Source: Tetzosporium hominis
GTDB taxonomy: Bacteria > Bacillota > Bacilli > Bacillales_A > Planococcaceae
Length of the DNA stretch: 64,000 nt
Assembly (NCBI RefSeq): GCF_002265435.1
Contig: NZ_NOKQ01000194.1
Coordinates: 25,713 to 89,712, forward strand
Direction of reading: 5' to 3'
Part shown: piece after piece, positions 32,578 to 40,730 of the stretch
Position numbering within the stretch: the stretch's first letter is position 1
Layout of the letters: every line of letters starts with the position of its first letter
Made by a program: the position numbers and the translations under genes
Notes under the pieces: model-generated
What the model was told of the DNA's origin: nothing
What the model saw: the letters and a program-made list of their open reading frames with translations, nothing else
The model's database searches: none

Positions 32578-33051
32578 CTACCTTTCCTGATCAGGCTGTA
32601 ACAGTGTCAATAACATCGCCTGGGCGACTCGGCCTCGCAACTGGTCACGCAGTGGCAACGGCACCGATAAGGTAGAACGCGCACAAGCGGCGACAATCAG
32701 TTTGGCTTCTCGTTTTGAAATCATGTCAAGGTCAAGTAGTCGATACACCATGTCTTCGACCATCGATTCAGAGGCGCCTCCCTTTAGTACATCTAACATA
32801 TCGCGGATGACGTCCGTCTGTTCACTGGCAGCAACTCGGAAAATCCGAATGTATCCGCCTCCCCCTCGCTTGCTTTCTACGAGGTAGCCCCGGTCTACAG
32901 TAAACCGTGTATTGATCACGTAGTTGATCTGTGACGGAACACATTGAAATTTTTCAGCGACTTCATTGCGCTTAATTTCAATTTGCCCTTGTTTAGTAGT
33001 TTCGATAATACTTTTCAAATACCCTTCAATTATGTCTGAGATATTTTTCAT
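32578..33051 (-). CDS. ctsR: Transcriptional repressor CtsR
   Basis: Class III heat-shock repressor, 157 residues. The winged helix-turn-helix includes NEVAEKFQCVPSQINYVINT and the glycine-rich wing SKRGGGGYIRI with the heat-sensing arginine/glycines. It is first in its operon and its own operator lies on the promoter. Confidence 0.97.
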   Translation of the reverse strand: MKNISDIIEGYLKSIIETTKQGQIEIKRNEVAEKFQCVPSQINYVINTRFTVDRGYLVESKRGGGGYIRIFRVAASEQTDVIRDMLDVLKGGASESMVEDMVYRLLDLDMISKREAKLIVAACARSTLSVPLPLRDQLRGRVAQAMLLTLLQPDQER

Positions 33052-33070
33052 GGTCTCACCTCCTACTGAC

Positions 33071-33118
33071 TTTGACTATCTTTGACTTTATTATACGAAT
33101 TCACTTTAGACTGTGCAA
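33071..33118 (-). promoter_or_regulatory. ctsR promoter with CtsR operator
   Basis: On the minus strand TTGCAC, 17 bases and TATAAT (33090-33095) form a sigma-A promoter. Just downstream lies AGTCAAA-GAT-AGTCAAA (33071-33087), the direct heptad repeat bound by CtsR, followed by a third partial AGTCA. It lies about 20 bases before ctsR, so the operon is autoregulated. Confidence 0.93.
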
Positions 33119-33137
33119 TTGATTTGCTTTCATATAA

Positions 33138-33170
33138 AAAACGCCCCGAGCATGAGCTCGGAGCGTGGTG
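33138..33170 (-). terminator. Terminator after the purine permease
   Basis: CGCTCCGAG and CTCGGGGCG form a strong stem followed by six Ts on the minus strand, just after the permease stop. Confidence 0.85.
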
Positions 33171-33172
33171 TA

Positions 33173-34474
33173 TTAATGAGGCAGGTAGATTAGTTGGAAG
33201 AAGAACAAGACGGCAAAGATATAAAGAAGTGGATGTACTTCTTTAAAGCGACCTTGAACCATCTTCAGAATCGGATAGATGATGAATCCAAGCTCGATCC
33301 CTGTTGCAATGCTCGATGTAAGCGGCATTGCTAAGATGACGATGAATGCCGGGAAGGCTTCATCAAATGCATCCCAGTCGATATGTTTGACTGCACTGAT
33401 CATTAGCGACCCAACAATAATCAGTGCTGGCGCTGTGATAGCAGCAACACCTGACAAGGAAGCAACTAACGGGCCAAAGAAAGCAGAGACCATAAACAAG
33501 ATGCCGACTGTCAACGTCGTCAATCCTGTTCGCCCTCCTACCGCTACCCCTGAAGAAGATTCGATATAAGCAGAAGTTGGACTTGTCCCGAACATCGATC
33601 CAATCGTTGTAGCAACAGAATCTGCAAGAAGTGCCTGACGAGCACGTGGCATATGGTCACCTTTCATCAGACCAGCTTGTTTGGCTACCCCGACCATTGT
33701 TCCTGTCGTATCAAATAATGTTACAAGTACAAACGAGATGATGATTCCGATCATCCCAAACTCAATGACATCGCCGATCGCTGCAACCGGATTCCACACA
33801 AGAATTCCTTCTGGCAACGATGGGACTTTGAAAAAGCCATCGAACTTCAGTTGTTCTGTAAAGTAAGCGACAATCCCTGTTGTGAGCATGCCGTAGAAGA
33901 TAGCTCCGTAGACGTTTCGCACCATGAGAATCAATGTGACAAGCAGTCCGAATAAAGTTAGTAATACTGACGGGTTCGTCAAATCTCCAAGCTTTACTAA
34001 GTTCATCTCATGCGCTTGCACAATACCGGATAAACGTAATCCGATAAAAGAAATGAACAACCCTATTCCTGCAGTAATCCCGTGCTTTAAGTTAGACGGA
34101 ATACTGATGATGAGTTTTTCACGCAGTGGTGTAACAGATAAGATAACAAAAATGATTCCTGCAATAAAGACAGCTGAAAATGCCGTCAAGTAATCAATCT
34201 GCCCGTTTGAGGAGATGACCACCGTATACGTGAAGAACGCATTAAGCCCCATCCCTGGTGCAATAGCAATTGGATAATTTGCAAACAACGCCATCCATAA
34301 CGTACCGACAACGGACGCGATAATCGTAGCTAAGAAAACTTGATCAAATGGAACTCCTGCATCCGCCAAGATGACAGGATTGACAATGACAATATAGACC
34401 ATAGTCAGGAATGTTGTAATTCCTGCTAATACTTCTGTTTTAACGGTTGTACCATGTTCTTGTAAACGAAACAT
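33173..34474 (-). CDS. Purine permease, AzgA-like NCS2 family (PbuG/PbuO-like)
   Basis: A 433-residue membrane protein with 12 or more hydrophobic segments. PIAIAPGMGLNAFFTYTVV (about 65-83) and FGTSPTSAYIESSSGVAVGGRTG are hallmarks of the AzgA/PbuG/PbuO adenine-guanine-hypoxanthine transporters. I chose the ATG before FRLQEHG, which has TAGGAGG nine bases upstream. No purine riboswitch was seen ahead of it; it may be read through from rsgA. Confidence 0.9.
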   Translation of the reverse strand: MFRLQEHGTTVKTEVLAGITTFLTMVYIVIVNPVILADAGVPFDQVFLATIIASVVGTLWMALFANYPIAIAPGMGLNAFFTYTVVISSNGQIDYLTAFSAVFIAGIIFVILSVTPLREKLIISIPSNLKHGITAGIGLFISFIGLRLSGIVQAHEMNLVKLGDLTNPSVLLTLFGLLVTLILMVRNVYGAIFYGMLTTGIVAYFTEQLKFDGFFKVPSLPEGILVWNPVAAIGDVIEFGMIGIIISFVLVTLFDTTGTMVGVAKQAGLMKGDHMPRARQALLADSVATTIGSMFGTSPTSAYIESSSGVAVGGRTGLTTLTVGILFMVSAFFGPLVASLSGVAAITAPALIIVGSLMISAVKHIDWDAFDEAFPAFIVILAMPLTSSIATGIELGFIIYPILKMVQGRFKEVHPLLYIFAVLFFFQLIYLPH

Positions 34475-34558
34475 GAAAACCCTCCTAAATACGAACAATT
34501 TGAAAACACTTAACCATATTATTCGCAAATGGAGGGGATTGCAATGCTTTTTATGAAA

Positions 34559-35614
34559 TTATCGTTTTATTTTATTGTTGTTACGTACTGATTTCGTAAT
34601 TTGTTTCCATTTGTTGCGCTCTTCACGCTGTGCCGAAGAATCTGCCTTGCGTTTCATATGAGCAAGCTCTTTTTGCAGTTTTAAATAACTTGAAAAGCGG
34701 TCTTTTTTCAATGTTCCTTCTGCAATGGCTTGTTGTACCGCACATCCTGGCTCTTTCTGATGTTGGCAGTCACGGAAGCGGCAGTGTTCAGATAGCTGCT
34801 CCACATCTGAGAAACTCTCTCCTAGACTTTCACCTGAATCCCATAGTTGAAACTCTCGCATTCCCGGAGTATCCAAAATAGCTCCTCCACTCGGAATCAG
34901 TACTAGTTCACGATGGGTGGTCGTGTGACGGCCCTTCGCATCGTCTTCTCGAATCTCACTGACAGCCATCCATTCTGTCCCCAAAACCGCATTAACTAGT
35001 GATGACTTCCCGACCCCAGACGAGCCAAGTAATGCGGCAGTCTTATTCGGCTGAATCAGCTCGCGCAAGTCTTCGATTCCTTCTCCTGTCTTACTGCTAA
35101 CTGTAAAGATAGGAACGCCGAACGCAACTTCTTCCACTTGCTTTTGATACCACTCCGAATCGTCACACATATCTTTTTTCGTGAGTACGACAATCGGTGA
35201 AGCACCTGAATCGTAAGCTGCGATCAAATAACGTTCTAGCCTACGCAAATTGAAATCTTGATTCAGCGACATGGTCAAGAAAGCATAATCCACATTGACG
35301 GCAATCACTTGGACTTCTGTAGTACGTCCCGCAATCTTGCGCTCAAATTGAGAAATTCGAGGCAGCACTTCGTGAATGATGGCTCGTTGTTCTCCTGGCA
35401 TTTGTTCCACTACAACCCAGTCCCCTACTACAGGTTGGTGCTCTCTGGATTGTGAGAATTCAAACTTCCCGCTAGGAGCAGCGAGCCATTCGCCTTCCTC
35501 AGTTGCCACTCGGTACAAACCTTTATGTGCAACAGTCACTCTTCCCGCCGTTCCTTGGCGTGTCATTTTTTCTTCCCAAGCTGGTGTCCAGCCATAATTT
35601 TCTAATAGGTGCAA
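34559..35614 (-). CDS. rsgA: Ribosome small-subunit GTPase RsgA (paralogue type)
   Basis: Circularly permuted GTPase acting late in 30S assembly, 351 residues. It has an N-terminal OB-fold (about 25-100), GTPase motifs in permuted order (LTKKDM, then GSSGVGKSSLVN about 207-218, then DTPGMREF) and a C-terminal zinc site (CRFRDCQHQKEPGC). I chose TTG before HLLENYGW, since GGAGGG lies seven bases upstream; earlier in-frame codons would extend into the leader. The arrangement is not that of the yloQ locus, so this may be a second copy. A leader ORF and terminator precede it. Confidence 0.88.
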   Translation of the reverse strand: MHLLENYGWTPAWEEKMTRQGTAGRVTVAHKGLYRVATEEGEWLAAPSGKFEFSQSREHQPVVGDWVVVEQMPGEQRAIIHEVLPRISQFERKIAGRTTEVQVIAVNVDYAFLTMSLNQDFNLRRLERYLIAAYDSGASPIVVLTKKDMCDDSEWYQKQVEEVAFGVPIFTVSSKTGEGIEDLRELIQPNKTAALLGSSGVGKSSLVNAVLGTEWMAVSEIREDDAKGRHTTTHRELVLIPSGGAILDTPGMREFQLWDSGESLGESFSDVEQLSEHCRFRDCQHQKEPGCAVQQAIAEGTLKKDRFSSYLKLQKELAHMKRKADSSAQREERNKWKQITKSVRNNNKIKR

Positions 35615-35667
35615 TGTGATGCCCTCCAAATAGGTAGTCGCCGGCTTCCCCTTTTGCTTTTTGCCGA

Positions 35668-35714
35668 CAAAAAAAGCTGTCTCTGCACGCATCTGCGTTC
35701 AGAAACAGCTTTCA
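35668..35714 (-). terminator. Attenuator-like terminator ahead of rsgA
   Basis: On the minus strand AAAGCTGTTTCTG and CAGAGACAGCTTT form a 13-bp stem with an apical ACGC/GCGT helix, followed by seven Ts. It lies between the leader ORF and rsgA, about 55 bases before the start, in an otherwise single-gene transcript, which implies conditional termination. Confidence 0.8.
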
Positions 35715-35738
35715 TCCTATTGCAAAACAAACCGATCG

Positions 35739-35819
35739 TCAGAGCTGACCGGAATGTACACATAGAGAATGAAGCATGCTGACTGAACAGATGCGTGCGT
35801 TTACATATACACTTGCCAT
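35739..35819 (-). CDS. Putative 26-residue leader peptide of rsgA
   Basis: A short ORF begins at an ATG with GAGGTGG six bases upstream, a better ribosome site than rsgA's own. The peptide starts MASVYVNARIC and ends VHSGQL. Codons 8-12 contain GCACGCATCTG, which can pair with CAGATGCGTGC in the apical part of the downstream terminator. I do not recognise the peptide. A regulatory uORF is inferred from position, ribosome site and pairing. Confidence 0.55.
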   Translation of the reverse strand: MASVYVNARICSVSMLHSLCVHSGQL

Positions 35820-35854
35820 AATGCTCCACCTCTTTTCGATTTCTAGTTAGCTTC

Positions 35855-35884
35855 ACTATACGTCAGGACTTTTCCTAATGTCAA
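35855..35884 (-). promoter_or_regulatory. Sigma-A promoter of the rsgA leader transcript
   Basis: TTGACA, 18 bases and TATAGT on the minus strand, 36 bases before the leader ORF start. It is back to back with corA. Confidence 0.7.
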
Positions 35885-35948
35885 TACAGGATTTTACTTT
35901 TGAGAATACGAGTGAGGGGGTATGATAGAACAAGTAGGAGGTGTTTGC

Positions 35949-36914
35949 ATGATTCGCACGCTAGGAGTCACTACAGAGCACGAGCTCGTCCAAGACTTCA
36001 CTTTAGAAGAATTACAAAACCAACTGTTCGAATGGTATTGGGTCGACATCAGCAACCCATCCATTGACGAACAAAACTTATTGAAAGATTACTTTCAGTT
36101 TCATCCGTTGGCGATTGAAGACTGTTTACACGATTTGCAACGCCCCAAACTAGACAACTATGACCGCCATACCTTCTTTGTGCTTCATACATATAATGAA
36201 CAGACCATGGAAGCGGAAGAACTCGATGTCTTTGTCGGTGGGAACTTTGTCGTGACCTTCCACTATGACGAGATGCATGAGCTAGACGAAGCGCGAGATC
36301 GCTTGATACAAAGTACAAAGTCATGGAAGCGCGGCTCCATGCAGGCGCTCTATCAGATTATTGATAAAGTAGTGGATCACTACTTCCCGATCATCTATAA
36401 GATTGAAGATTATTTGAATGATGTGGAAGACGATATGTCTTACCAGCAAGACCAATTTTCTATGAAACAGGTCTTTGAACTGCGAAGTGACCTTCTTCAC
36501 CTTCGCCGTACTATCAATCCGATGCGAGACCTATTGTACCGGATGCTAGCTTCCTCACGACTTAATTTTACCGAAGAAGAGCGAACGTATTTCCAAGATA
36601 TCTATGATCATTTAATCAAACTTTCTGAGATGATCGAGTCTAATCGAGAGCTGACTTCGGATATTCGAGACAGCCATATGTCGATGAACTCCAGTCGCAT
36701 GAACCGGATTATGATGACTCTTACGATTGTATCGACCGTCTTCATTCCATTGACGTTCATTGCAGGTGTCTACGGAATGAACTTTGACTATATGCCCGAA
36801 CTTTCTTGGTCATTTGGCTACTTTGGAGTACTGCTTTTTATGTTCTTGATTGCGGGAGGTATGCTAGTGTGGTTTACCTACAAAGGATGGTTTAAACTGT
36901 TTAAGAATCAATAA
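35949..36914 (+). CDS. corA: CorA-family magnesium/divalent cation transporter
   Basis: A 321-residue CorA protein: a large acidic cytoplasmic domain, then two C-terminal transmembrane helices separated by the pore signature YGMNFDYMPEL (GMN motif). The ATG before IRTLGVTT has TAGGAGG nine bases upstream and is preferred over one nine codons earlier. It is divergent from rsgA and 11 bases before the pseudouridine synthase gene. Confidence 0.95.
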   Translation: MIRTLGVTTEHELVQDFTLEELQNQLFEWYWVDISNPSIDEQNLLKDYFQFHPLAIEDCLHDLQRPKLDNYDRHTFFVLHTYNEQTMEAEELDVFVGGNFVVTFHYDEMHELDEARDRLIQSTKSWKRGSMQALYQIIDKVVDHYFPIIYKIEDYLNDVEDDMSYQQDQFSMKQVFELRSDLLHLRRTINPMRDLLYRMLASSRLNFTEEERTYFQDIYDHLIKLSEMIESNRELTSDIRDSHMSMNSSRMNRIMMTLTIVSTVFIPLTFIAGVYGMNFDYMPELSWSFGYFGVLLFMFLIAGGMLVWFTYKGWFKLFKNQ

Positions 36915-36925
36915 GGAGGCAGAGT

Positions 36926-37630
36926 ATGCGTATCAACAAATATTTAGCAGAAGCTGGCATCGTTTCACGCCGCGGCGCGGATCAGTGGATCTTAGATGGA
37001 CGCGTTTTAATCAACGGCGCACCAGCAGAGCTTGGAAGCCGTGTACAACCAGACGATGAAGTAACTGTAGATGGCAAAGTCATTTCTCATGAACAGGATT
37101 TGGTCTATATCGCGTTAAACAAACCCGTGGGAATTACAAGTACTACAGAACGACATATCGAAGGCAATATTGTAGACTTCGTCAACCACGACCAGCGCAT
37201 CTTTCACATAGGACGACTTGATAAAGACTCTGACGGGTTGATTTTACTAACTAATGACGGCGACATCGTCAATGAAATTTTGCGTTCTGAGAACGAACAT
37301 GAAAAAGAATATATCGTGACTCTTAATGAGCGGATTACACCGACGTTTCTTGAGAAGATGGCATCCGGAGTGCGGATTTTAGATACGGTGACGAAACCGT
37401 GCAAGGTGAAACAGCTCGGGCCACATACCTTCTCCATCATCTTGACACAAGGACTGAATCGACAGATTCGTCGTATGTGTTCGGCTTTAGGGTTTACCAT
37501 TAAGCGCCTTCAGCGTGTACGTATCATGAACATCGAACTCGGTAGTTTGCCAATCGGCAAATGGCGCGATCTAACAGACAAAGAAAAGCAAACGTTGTTT
37601 GCTATGCTCGACTATCAACCGAAACGCTAA
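36926..37630 (+). CDS. RluF-like 23S rRNA pseudouridine synthase
   Basis: A 234-residue RsuA/RluB/E/F-family enzyme. An N-terminal S4 RNA-binding domain (RINKYLAEAGIVSRRGAD) precedes the catalytic domain with GRLDKDSDGLILLTNDG; the Asp of GRLD is catalytic. LNRQIRRMCSALGF is the family C-terminal motif. The order of conserved residues is closest to RluF, which modifies 23S U2604, but RluB/E types cannot be excluded. Confidence 0.9.
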   Translation: MRINKYLAEAGIVSRRGADQWILDGRVLINGAPAELGSRVQPDDEVTVDGKVISHEQDLVYIALNKPVGITSTTERHIEGNIVDFVNHDQRIFHIGRLDKDSDGLILLTNDGDIVNEILRSENEHEKEYIVTLNERITPTFLEKMASGVRILDTVTKPCKVKQLGPHTFSIILTQGLNRQIRRMCSALGFTIKRLQRVRIMNIELGSLPIGKWRDLTDKEKQTLFAMLDYQPKR

Positions 37631-37656
37631 TTCATCTGAAGAAAGGACGTGTTGGT

Positions 37657-38382
37657 ATGTTATCGATTCAATCAACCCCTTACAGTACAGGGGCCACTGT
37701 TAGTGGAGACATTTGGGATTTAGATGCGTTTTTAACAGCGGCGTTTGATCTCCTTGGGGAAGAGAACGCGTTTTACGACTACGAAAGCACCCATAGACGC
37801 CTAACAAAAACACTGTTATGTATCGCTGCTGCACGAAAAGGAAAGGAAGACGTGATGGTAGTAGCCAATGGGGCACGGCGAGACTTGCTGAAAGACCGGG
37901 ACATGATCACACCGGAGCGCAATGTGTATTTTGGCTGTAAAATTCTTTGGCCAGAGCTGCTGTTCACCGCTTTCGGGTTGAACGATTTCATTCGCTTAGC
38001 TGGCGAAGACATCAAGCACCCACATCTTCATGTATATTCGATGGAAGTGCGTCTTTTCCAAGCGAAAGTTATTGAAGCGTTAGAAAGTGTGTTACCTGAA
38101 GAGGATTTCACAGACGTCAAACAGGCGCTCCTTTCTCCTCAGCGTTCAACGGAAGATTATGCGACACAATACGTTGACATGCTGGCCGTGTCTTTCTTGA
38201 AAGTACCGAAAGAAGAACGTAAAGTCATCCTGCCAAAACTAGCTCGTAGCATCGTGGTCGGCGGACCAGACTACGAAGGCTTTAAGCAAAAGGTTATTGC
38301 GGAGGCCAATAAGACAAAAAGTGCCGTCCATGATATTCAATTGACGGTCGATTACCCTAAAAACGAAGACATTGAATGGTAA
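37657..38382 (+). CDS. Conserved hypothetical protein (possibly DUF6904)
   Basis: A 241-residue soluble protein without signal peptide or membrane segments. The start near the N-terminus (STPYSTGATVSGDIWDLDAF) and the later RNVYFGCKILWPELLFTAFGL recall a Bacillaceae family listed as DUF6904, but I am unsure of the number. No catalytic motif stands out. GAAAGGA precedes the ATG. It follows the pseudouridine synthase after 26 bases. Confidence 0.75.
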   Translation: MLSIQSTPYSTGATVSGDIWDLDAFLTAAFDLLGEENAFYDYESTHRRLTKTLLCIAAARKGKEDVMVVANGARRDLLKDRDMITPERNVYFGCKILWPELLFTAFGLNDFIRLAGEDIKHPHLHVYSMEVRLFQAKVIEALESVLPEEDFTDVKQALLSPQRSTEDYATQYVDMLAVSFLKVPKEERKVILPKLARSIVVGGPDYEGFKQKVIAEANKTKSAVHDIQLTVDYPKNEDIEW

Positions 38383-38388
38383 AAAACA

Positions 38389-38421
38389 AGCCCTGGAGCA
38401 AATGTGCTTCAGAGCTTGTTC
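38389..38421. terminator. Bidirectional terminator between convergent genes
   Basis: AACAAGCCCTG and CAGAGCTTGTT form an imperfect stem, with A and T runs on the flanks, between the hypothetical gene and the convergent MurE-like gene. Confidence 0.7.
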
Positions 38422-38426
38422 TGTCA

Positions 38427-39965
38427 TTAGACTCCCGCCACTCGTGTAGCAAGAGGTTTGAATAGTTTTTCTCGGTCTAGCGTAGGTTGCATGTCCGCAA
38501 GTTGTTCGAGCGCAAATTTTGCGCCGTAGTCCATGCCTTGGCACCCTGCAAGTAACACGACATCTTGTTCTTCAGCACGTGACAAGCCTTCTTTCACCGC
38601 ATCTGGTAATTCTTCATGCAAATGCACTTGAATCCCGGCAGCTTCCATAACTTCCAAGAAGACCGCTTTCTCTTCTTCCGCCACGACATCTTTAGCTGTG
38701 ACGTGTGATTTACTGATTGTCGCAATCACTTCTGTGAGCCCGAGCTTCGGCGCCCAACGAGCAATAGCCTCTGCATTTTCACGGTTGACCGTCACTCCAC
38801 GGTCCCCTCGAATGGCATAGACAAGCTTCAAGTTGCGGTAGTCCATCTTCTCAAGTGTTCCAAGTGTAATATCAATATTCCCGCTGTTTGCGAAGTGATC
38901 ATCGATAATTTTGAAGCTCTCTTCGAAAATCATCTCGAAACGACGCTCTACTCCGGTGAAGTTTTCCATTGCTCGTTGAATGGTTTCAACCGATGCATCA
39001 CAAAGGAGTCCAATTGCAATCGCCACTAAAGAATTGTAAACCGAGTGATATCCTGGAGTACCTAAAGTTACCGTGAAGTCTCCTTGAGGAATCGTTCCTT
39101 GTGGCGTTTCGATTGTACGCGCAATTGCTACTGTGAATGTAGCTCGTCCTGTAGACAAATCGAGATTCGTGCAGCGGATGTCCGCTTCTTCACTTTCTAC
39201 ACCAATCGTTACAACCTGAGCCTCCGTCTGATCTTGAAGCGCTGCTGAGTAGGCGTCATCCAAGTTCAAGATGGCTACTTTATCAGCACCCGCTCGTGTA
39301 ACTAGCTTTGACTTGTGCATCACGTAGTTTTCAAAGGATGAATGCAGGTCGATATGCTCCCGGCTGATATTATTGAAAGTTACGATATCAAAATCCACAC
39401 TGCCCACGCGGTCGAGTTCTAGTGCTGAAGACGAGACCTCCATCACCACATGCTGGATATCTGCATCTACCATCTCTGAAAAATAACGTTGCAGATCAAG
39501 TGACTCTGGTGTCGTCAATTCAGAAGGTTCTGCTTTGTCTCCAATTTTTACGACTACCGTTCCGATAAGACCTGTTTTAAGTCCTTGTTCTTCTAAAATG
39601 GCGTTCGCCATAAATGAAGTCGATGTCTTGCCATTCGTTGCTGTAATGCCAATTGTTTTCATTTTTTGCGTCGGGTGATCAAAATAAGCGTCTGCTAAGG
39701 CAGCAAGACTGCTACGCGCGTCTTTCACCAAGTATTGAGGAACGGCAAGCTCCGTTAAGAACTCTTCCACAATCAATGCAACTGCTCCCGCTTCTACTGC
39801 TGAAGGTGCAAATTTATGCCCATCCGCTTTGACACCTCGGATACAGACAAAGACGTTCCCCGGTTCTACTTTGCGAGAATTATAGGCGAGCCCTGTAATA
39901 TCTACCGCTTGTTCGTTTTTCACATCAACTACATCAAGAGCCGATAAAATTTCTGTGAGTTTCAT
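38427..39965 (-). CDS. MurE-like Mur ligase paralogue, substrate uncertain
   Basis: A 512-residue Mur ligase. The N-terminal UDP-binding-like domain (DITGLAYNSRKVEPGNVFVCIRG) is followed by the ATP-binding GITATNGKTSTSFMANAIL (about 110-128) and the Mur ligase Rossmann C-domain. It differs from true MurE: the usual VDYAHTPD stretch reads DDHFANSGNID, and the DNPR/DNPA motif that binds the third amino acid is absent, the region reading ATISKSHVTAKD. It is not in a cell-wall gene cluster. GAGGTGA precedes the chosen ATG. Amide-bond formation by ATP activation is likely; the substrate is unknown. Confidence 0.8.
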   Translation of the reverse strand: MKLTEILSALDVVDVKNEQAVDITGLAYNSRKVEPGNVFVCIRGVKADGHKFAPSAVEAGAVALIVEEFLTELAVPQYLVKDARSSLAALADAYFDHPTQKMKTIGITATNGKTSTSFMANAILEEQGLKTGLIGTVVVKIGDKAEPSELTTPESLDLQRYFSEMVDADIQHVVMEVSSSALELDRVGSVDFDIVTFNNISREHIDLHSSFENYVMHKSKLVTRAGADKVAILNLDDAYSAALQDQTEAQVVTIGVESEEADIRCTNLDLSTGRATFTVAIARTIETPQGTIPQGDFTVTLGTPGYHSVYNSLVAIAIGLLCDASVETIQRAMENFTGVERRFEMIFEESFKIIDDHFANSGNIDITLGTLEKMDYRNLKLVYAIRGDRGVTVNRENAEAIARWAPKLGLTEVIATISKSHVTAKDVVAEEEKAVFLEVMEAAGIQVHLHEELPDAVKEGLSRAEEQDVVLLAGCQGMDYGAKFALEQLADMQPTLDREKLFKPLATRVAGV

Positions 39966-39984
39966 GAGTTCACCTCTATCCCTA

Positions 39985-40278
39985 TCATTCTGCTTCTGTA
40001 TAGTGCTCCTGGCAAAATGCCAAAAGAGTTGTATATTCGTCTTCTTCAATTTCAAAGTCTAACACTTTCCCTGTAGCTCGGTCGATAAAGTGCGCTTGAG
40101 CGATGCGTTTACCTTTACTGTCATCAGCAAAGATGACACGCACATCGATTGAATCCGTCTCTTCAAACAATTCATCTTCTTCGTCATAAGCTAGTCCGAA
40201 TAAAAATTCATAGCGATCTCCTTCTACAATTCCAGTCGGATCGAGAAGTCTTTCTACTTCATAAGATTCAATTTGCAT
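39985..40278 (-). CDS. Small acidic protein, DUF6509-like
   Basis: A 97-residue, very acidic protein (SYEVERLLDPTGIVEGDRYEF at the start is typical of a small Bacillales family I recall as DUF6509). No membrane segment. The ATG before QIESYEV has AGGAGG upstream, and TATAAT lies about 25 bases before it, so it may have its own promoter. It precedes the MurE-like gene by 19 bases. Confidence 0.75.
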   Translation of the reverse strand: MQIESYEVERLLDPTGIVEGDRYEFLFGLAYDEEDELFEETDSIDVRVIFADDSKGKRIAQAHFIDRATGKVLDFEIEEDEYTTLLAFCQEHYTEAE

Positions 40279-40316
40279 GGGTATCCTCCTTGTCCATGTT
40301 CCCATTATACAAAAAA

Positions 40317-40343
40317 CAGCCCCTCCCATGAAGGAGGAGCCAT
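40317..40343 (-). terminator. Terminator after the DUF779 gene
   Basis: GGCTCCTCC and GGAGGGGC pair around a six-base loop, followed on the minus strand by TGTTTTTT. It closes the aldehyde dehydrogenase-DUF779 unit. Confidence 0.8.
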
Positions 40344-40348
40344 TCAAT

Positions 40349-40708
40349 TTATGAATTTTGAAGTTCTTTGTTCTCTTCCGATGTGAATGCACGGGATCTT
40401 GTCAAAAAGCGTTTGCCTTCTACACCCTCTAAAGAAAACATGCCTCCACGACCGTCGACTACATCAATGATCAGTTGCGTATGCTTCCAGTAGTCAAACT
40501 GATTTTTATGGATGTAAAACTTGGCGCCGCCGATGGTTCCAAGGTAAATGTCTTGGTCCCCTATCAACAAATCTCCTTCCGGATAACACATCGGAGAAGA
40601 CCCGTCACAACAGCCTCCTGACTGGTGAAACATCACGGGGCCGTGCTTTTCTGTCAACAGCGCAATTAAATCCAGTGCCGCGTCTGTCGCTACAACCCGT
40701 TCTGTCAT
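40349..40708 (-). CDS. DUF779 family protein
   Basis: A 119-residue DUF779 protein with the cysteine-rich FHQSGGCCDGSSPMCYP segment (about 28-44). DUF779 genes usually sit next to this type of aldehyde dehydrogenase, as here, 22 bases downstream; the function is not established. I chose the ATG before TERVVAT, which has GAGGAGG eight bases upstream; earlier in-frame starts overlap that site. Confidence 0.85.
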   Translation of the reverse strand: MTERVVATDAALDLIALLTEKHGPVMFHQSGGCCDGSSPMCYPEGDLLIGDQDIYLGTIGGAKFYIHKNQFDYWKHTQLIIDVVDGRGGMFSLEGVEGKRFLTRSRAFTSEENKELQNS

Positions 40709-40730
40709 CGCCATCACCTCCTCGGTGGGA

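Noticed and set aside
34475..34558. Purine riboswitch ahead of the NCS2 permease
   Set aside because: The gap is only about 80 bases and contains none of the conserved purine-aptamer sequences.
35602..35856. 84-codon minus-strand ORF over the rsgA leader
   Set aside because: It lies in another frame from the well-placed 26-codon leader ORF, has a cysteine/arginine-rich random look and no family resemblance.
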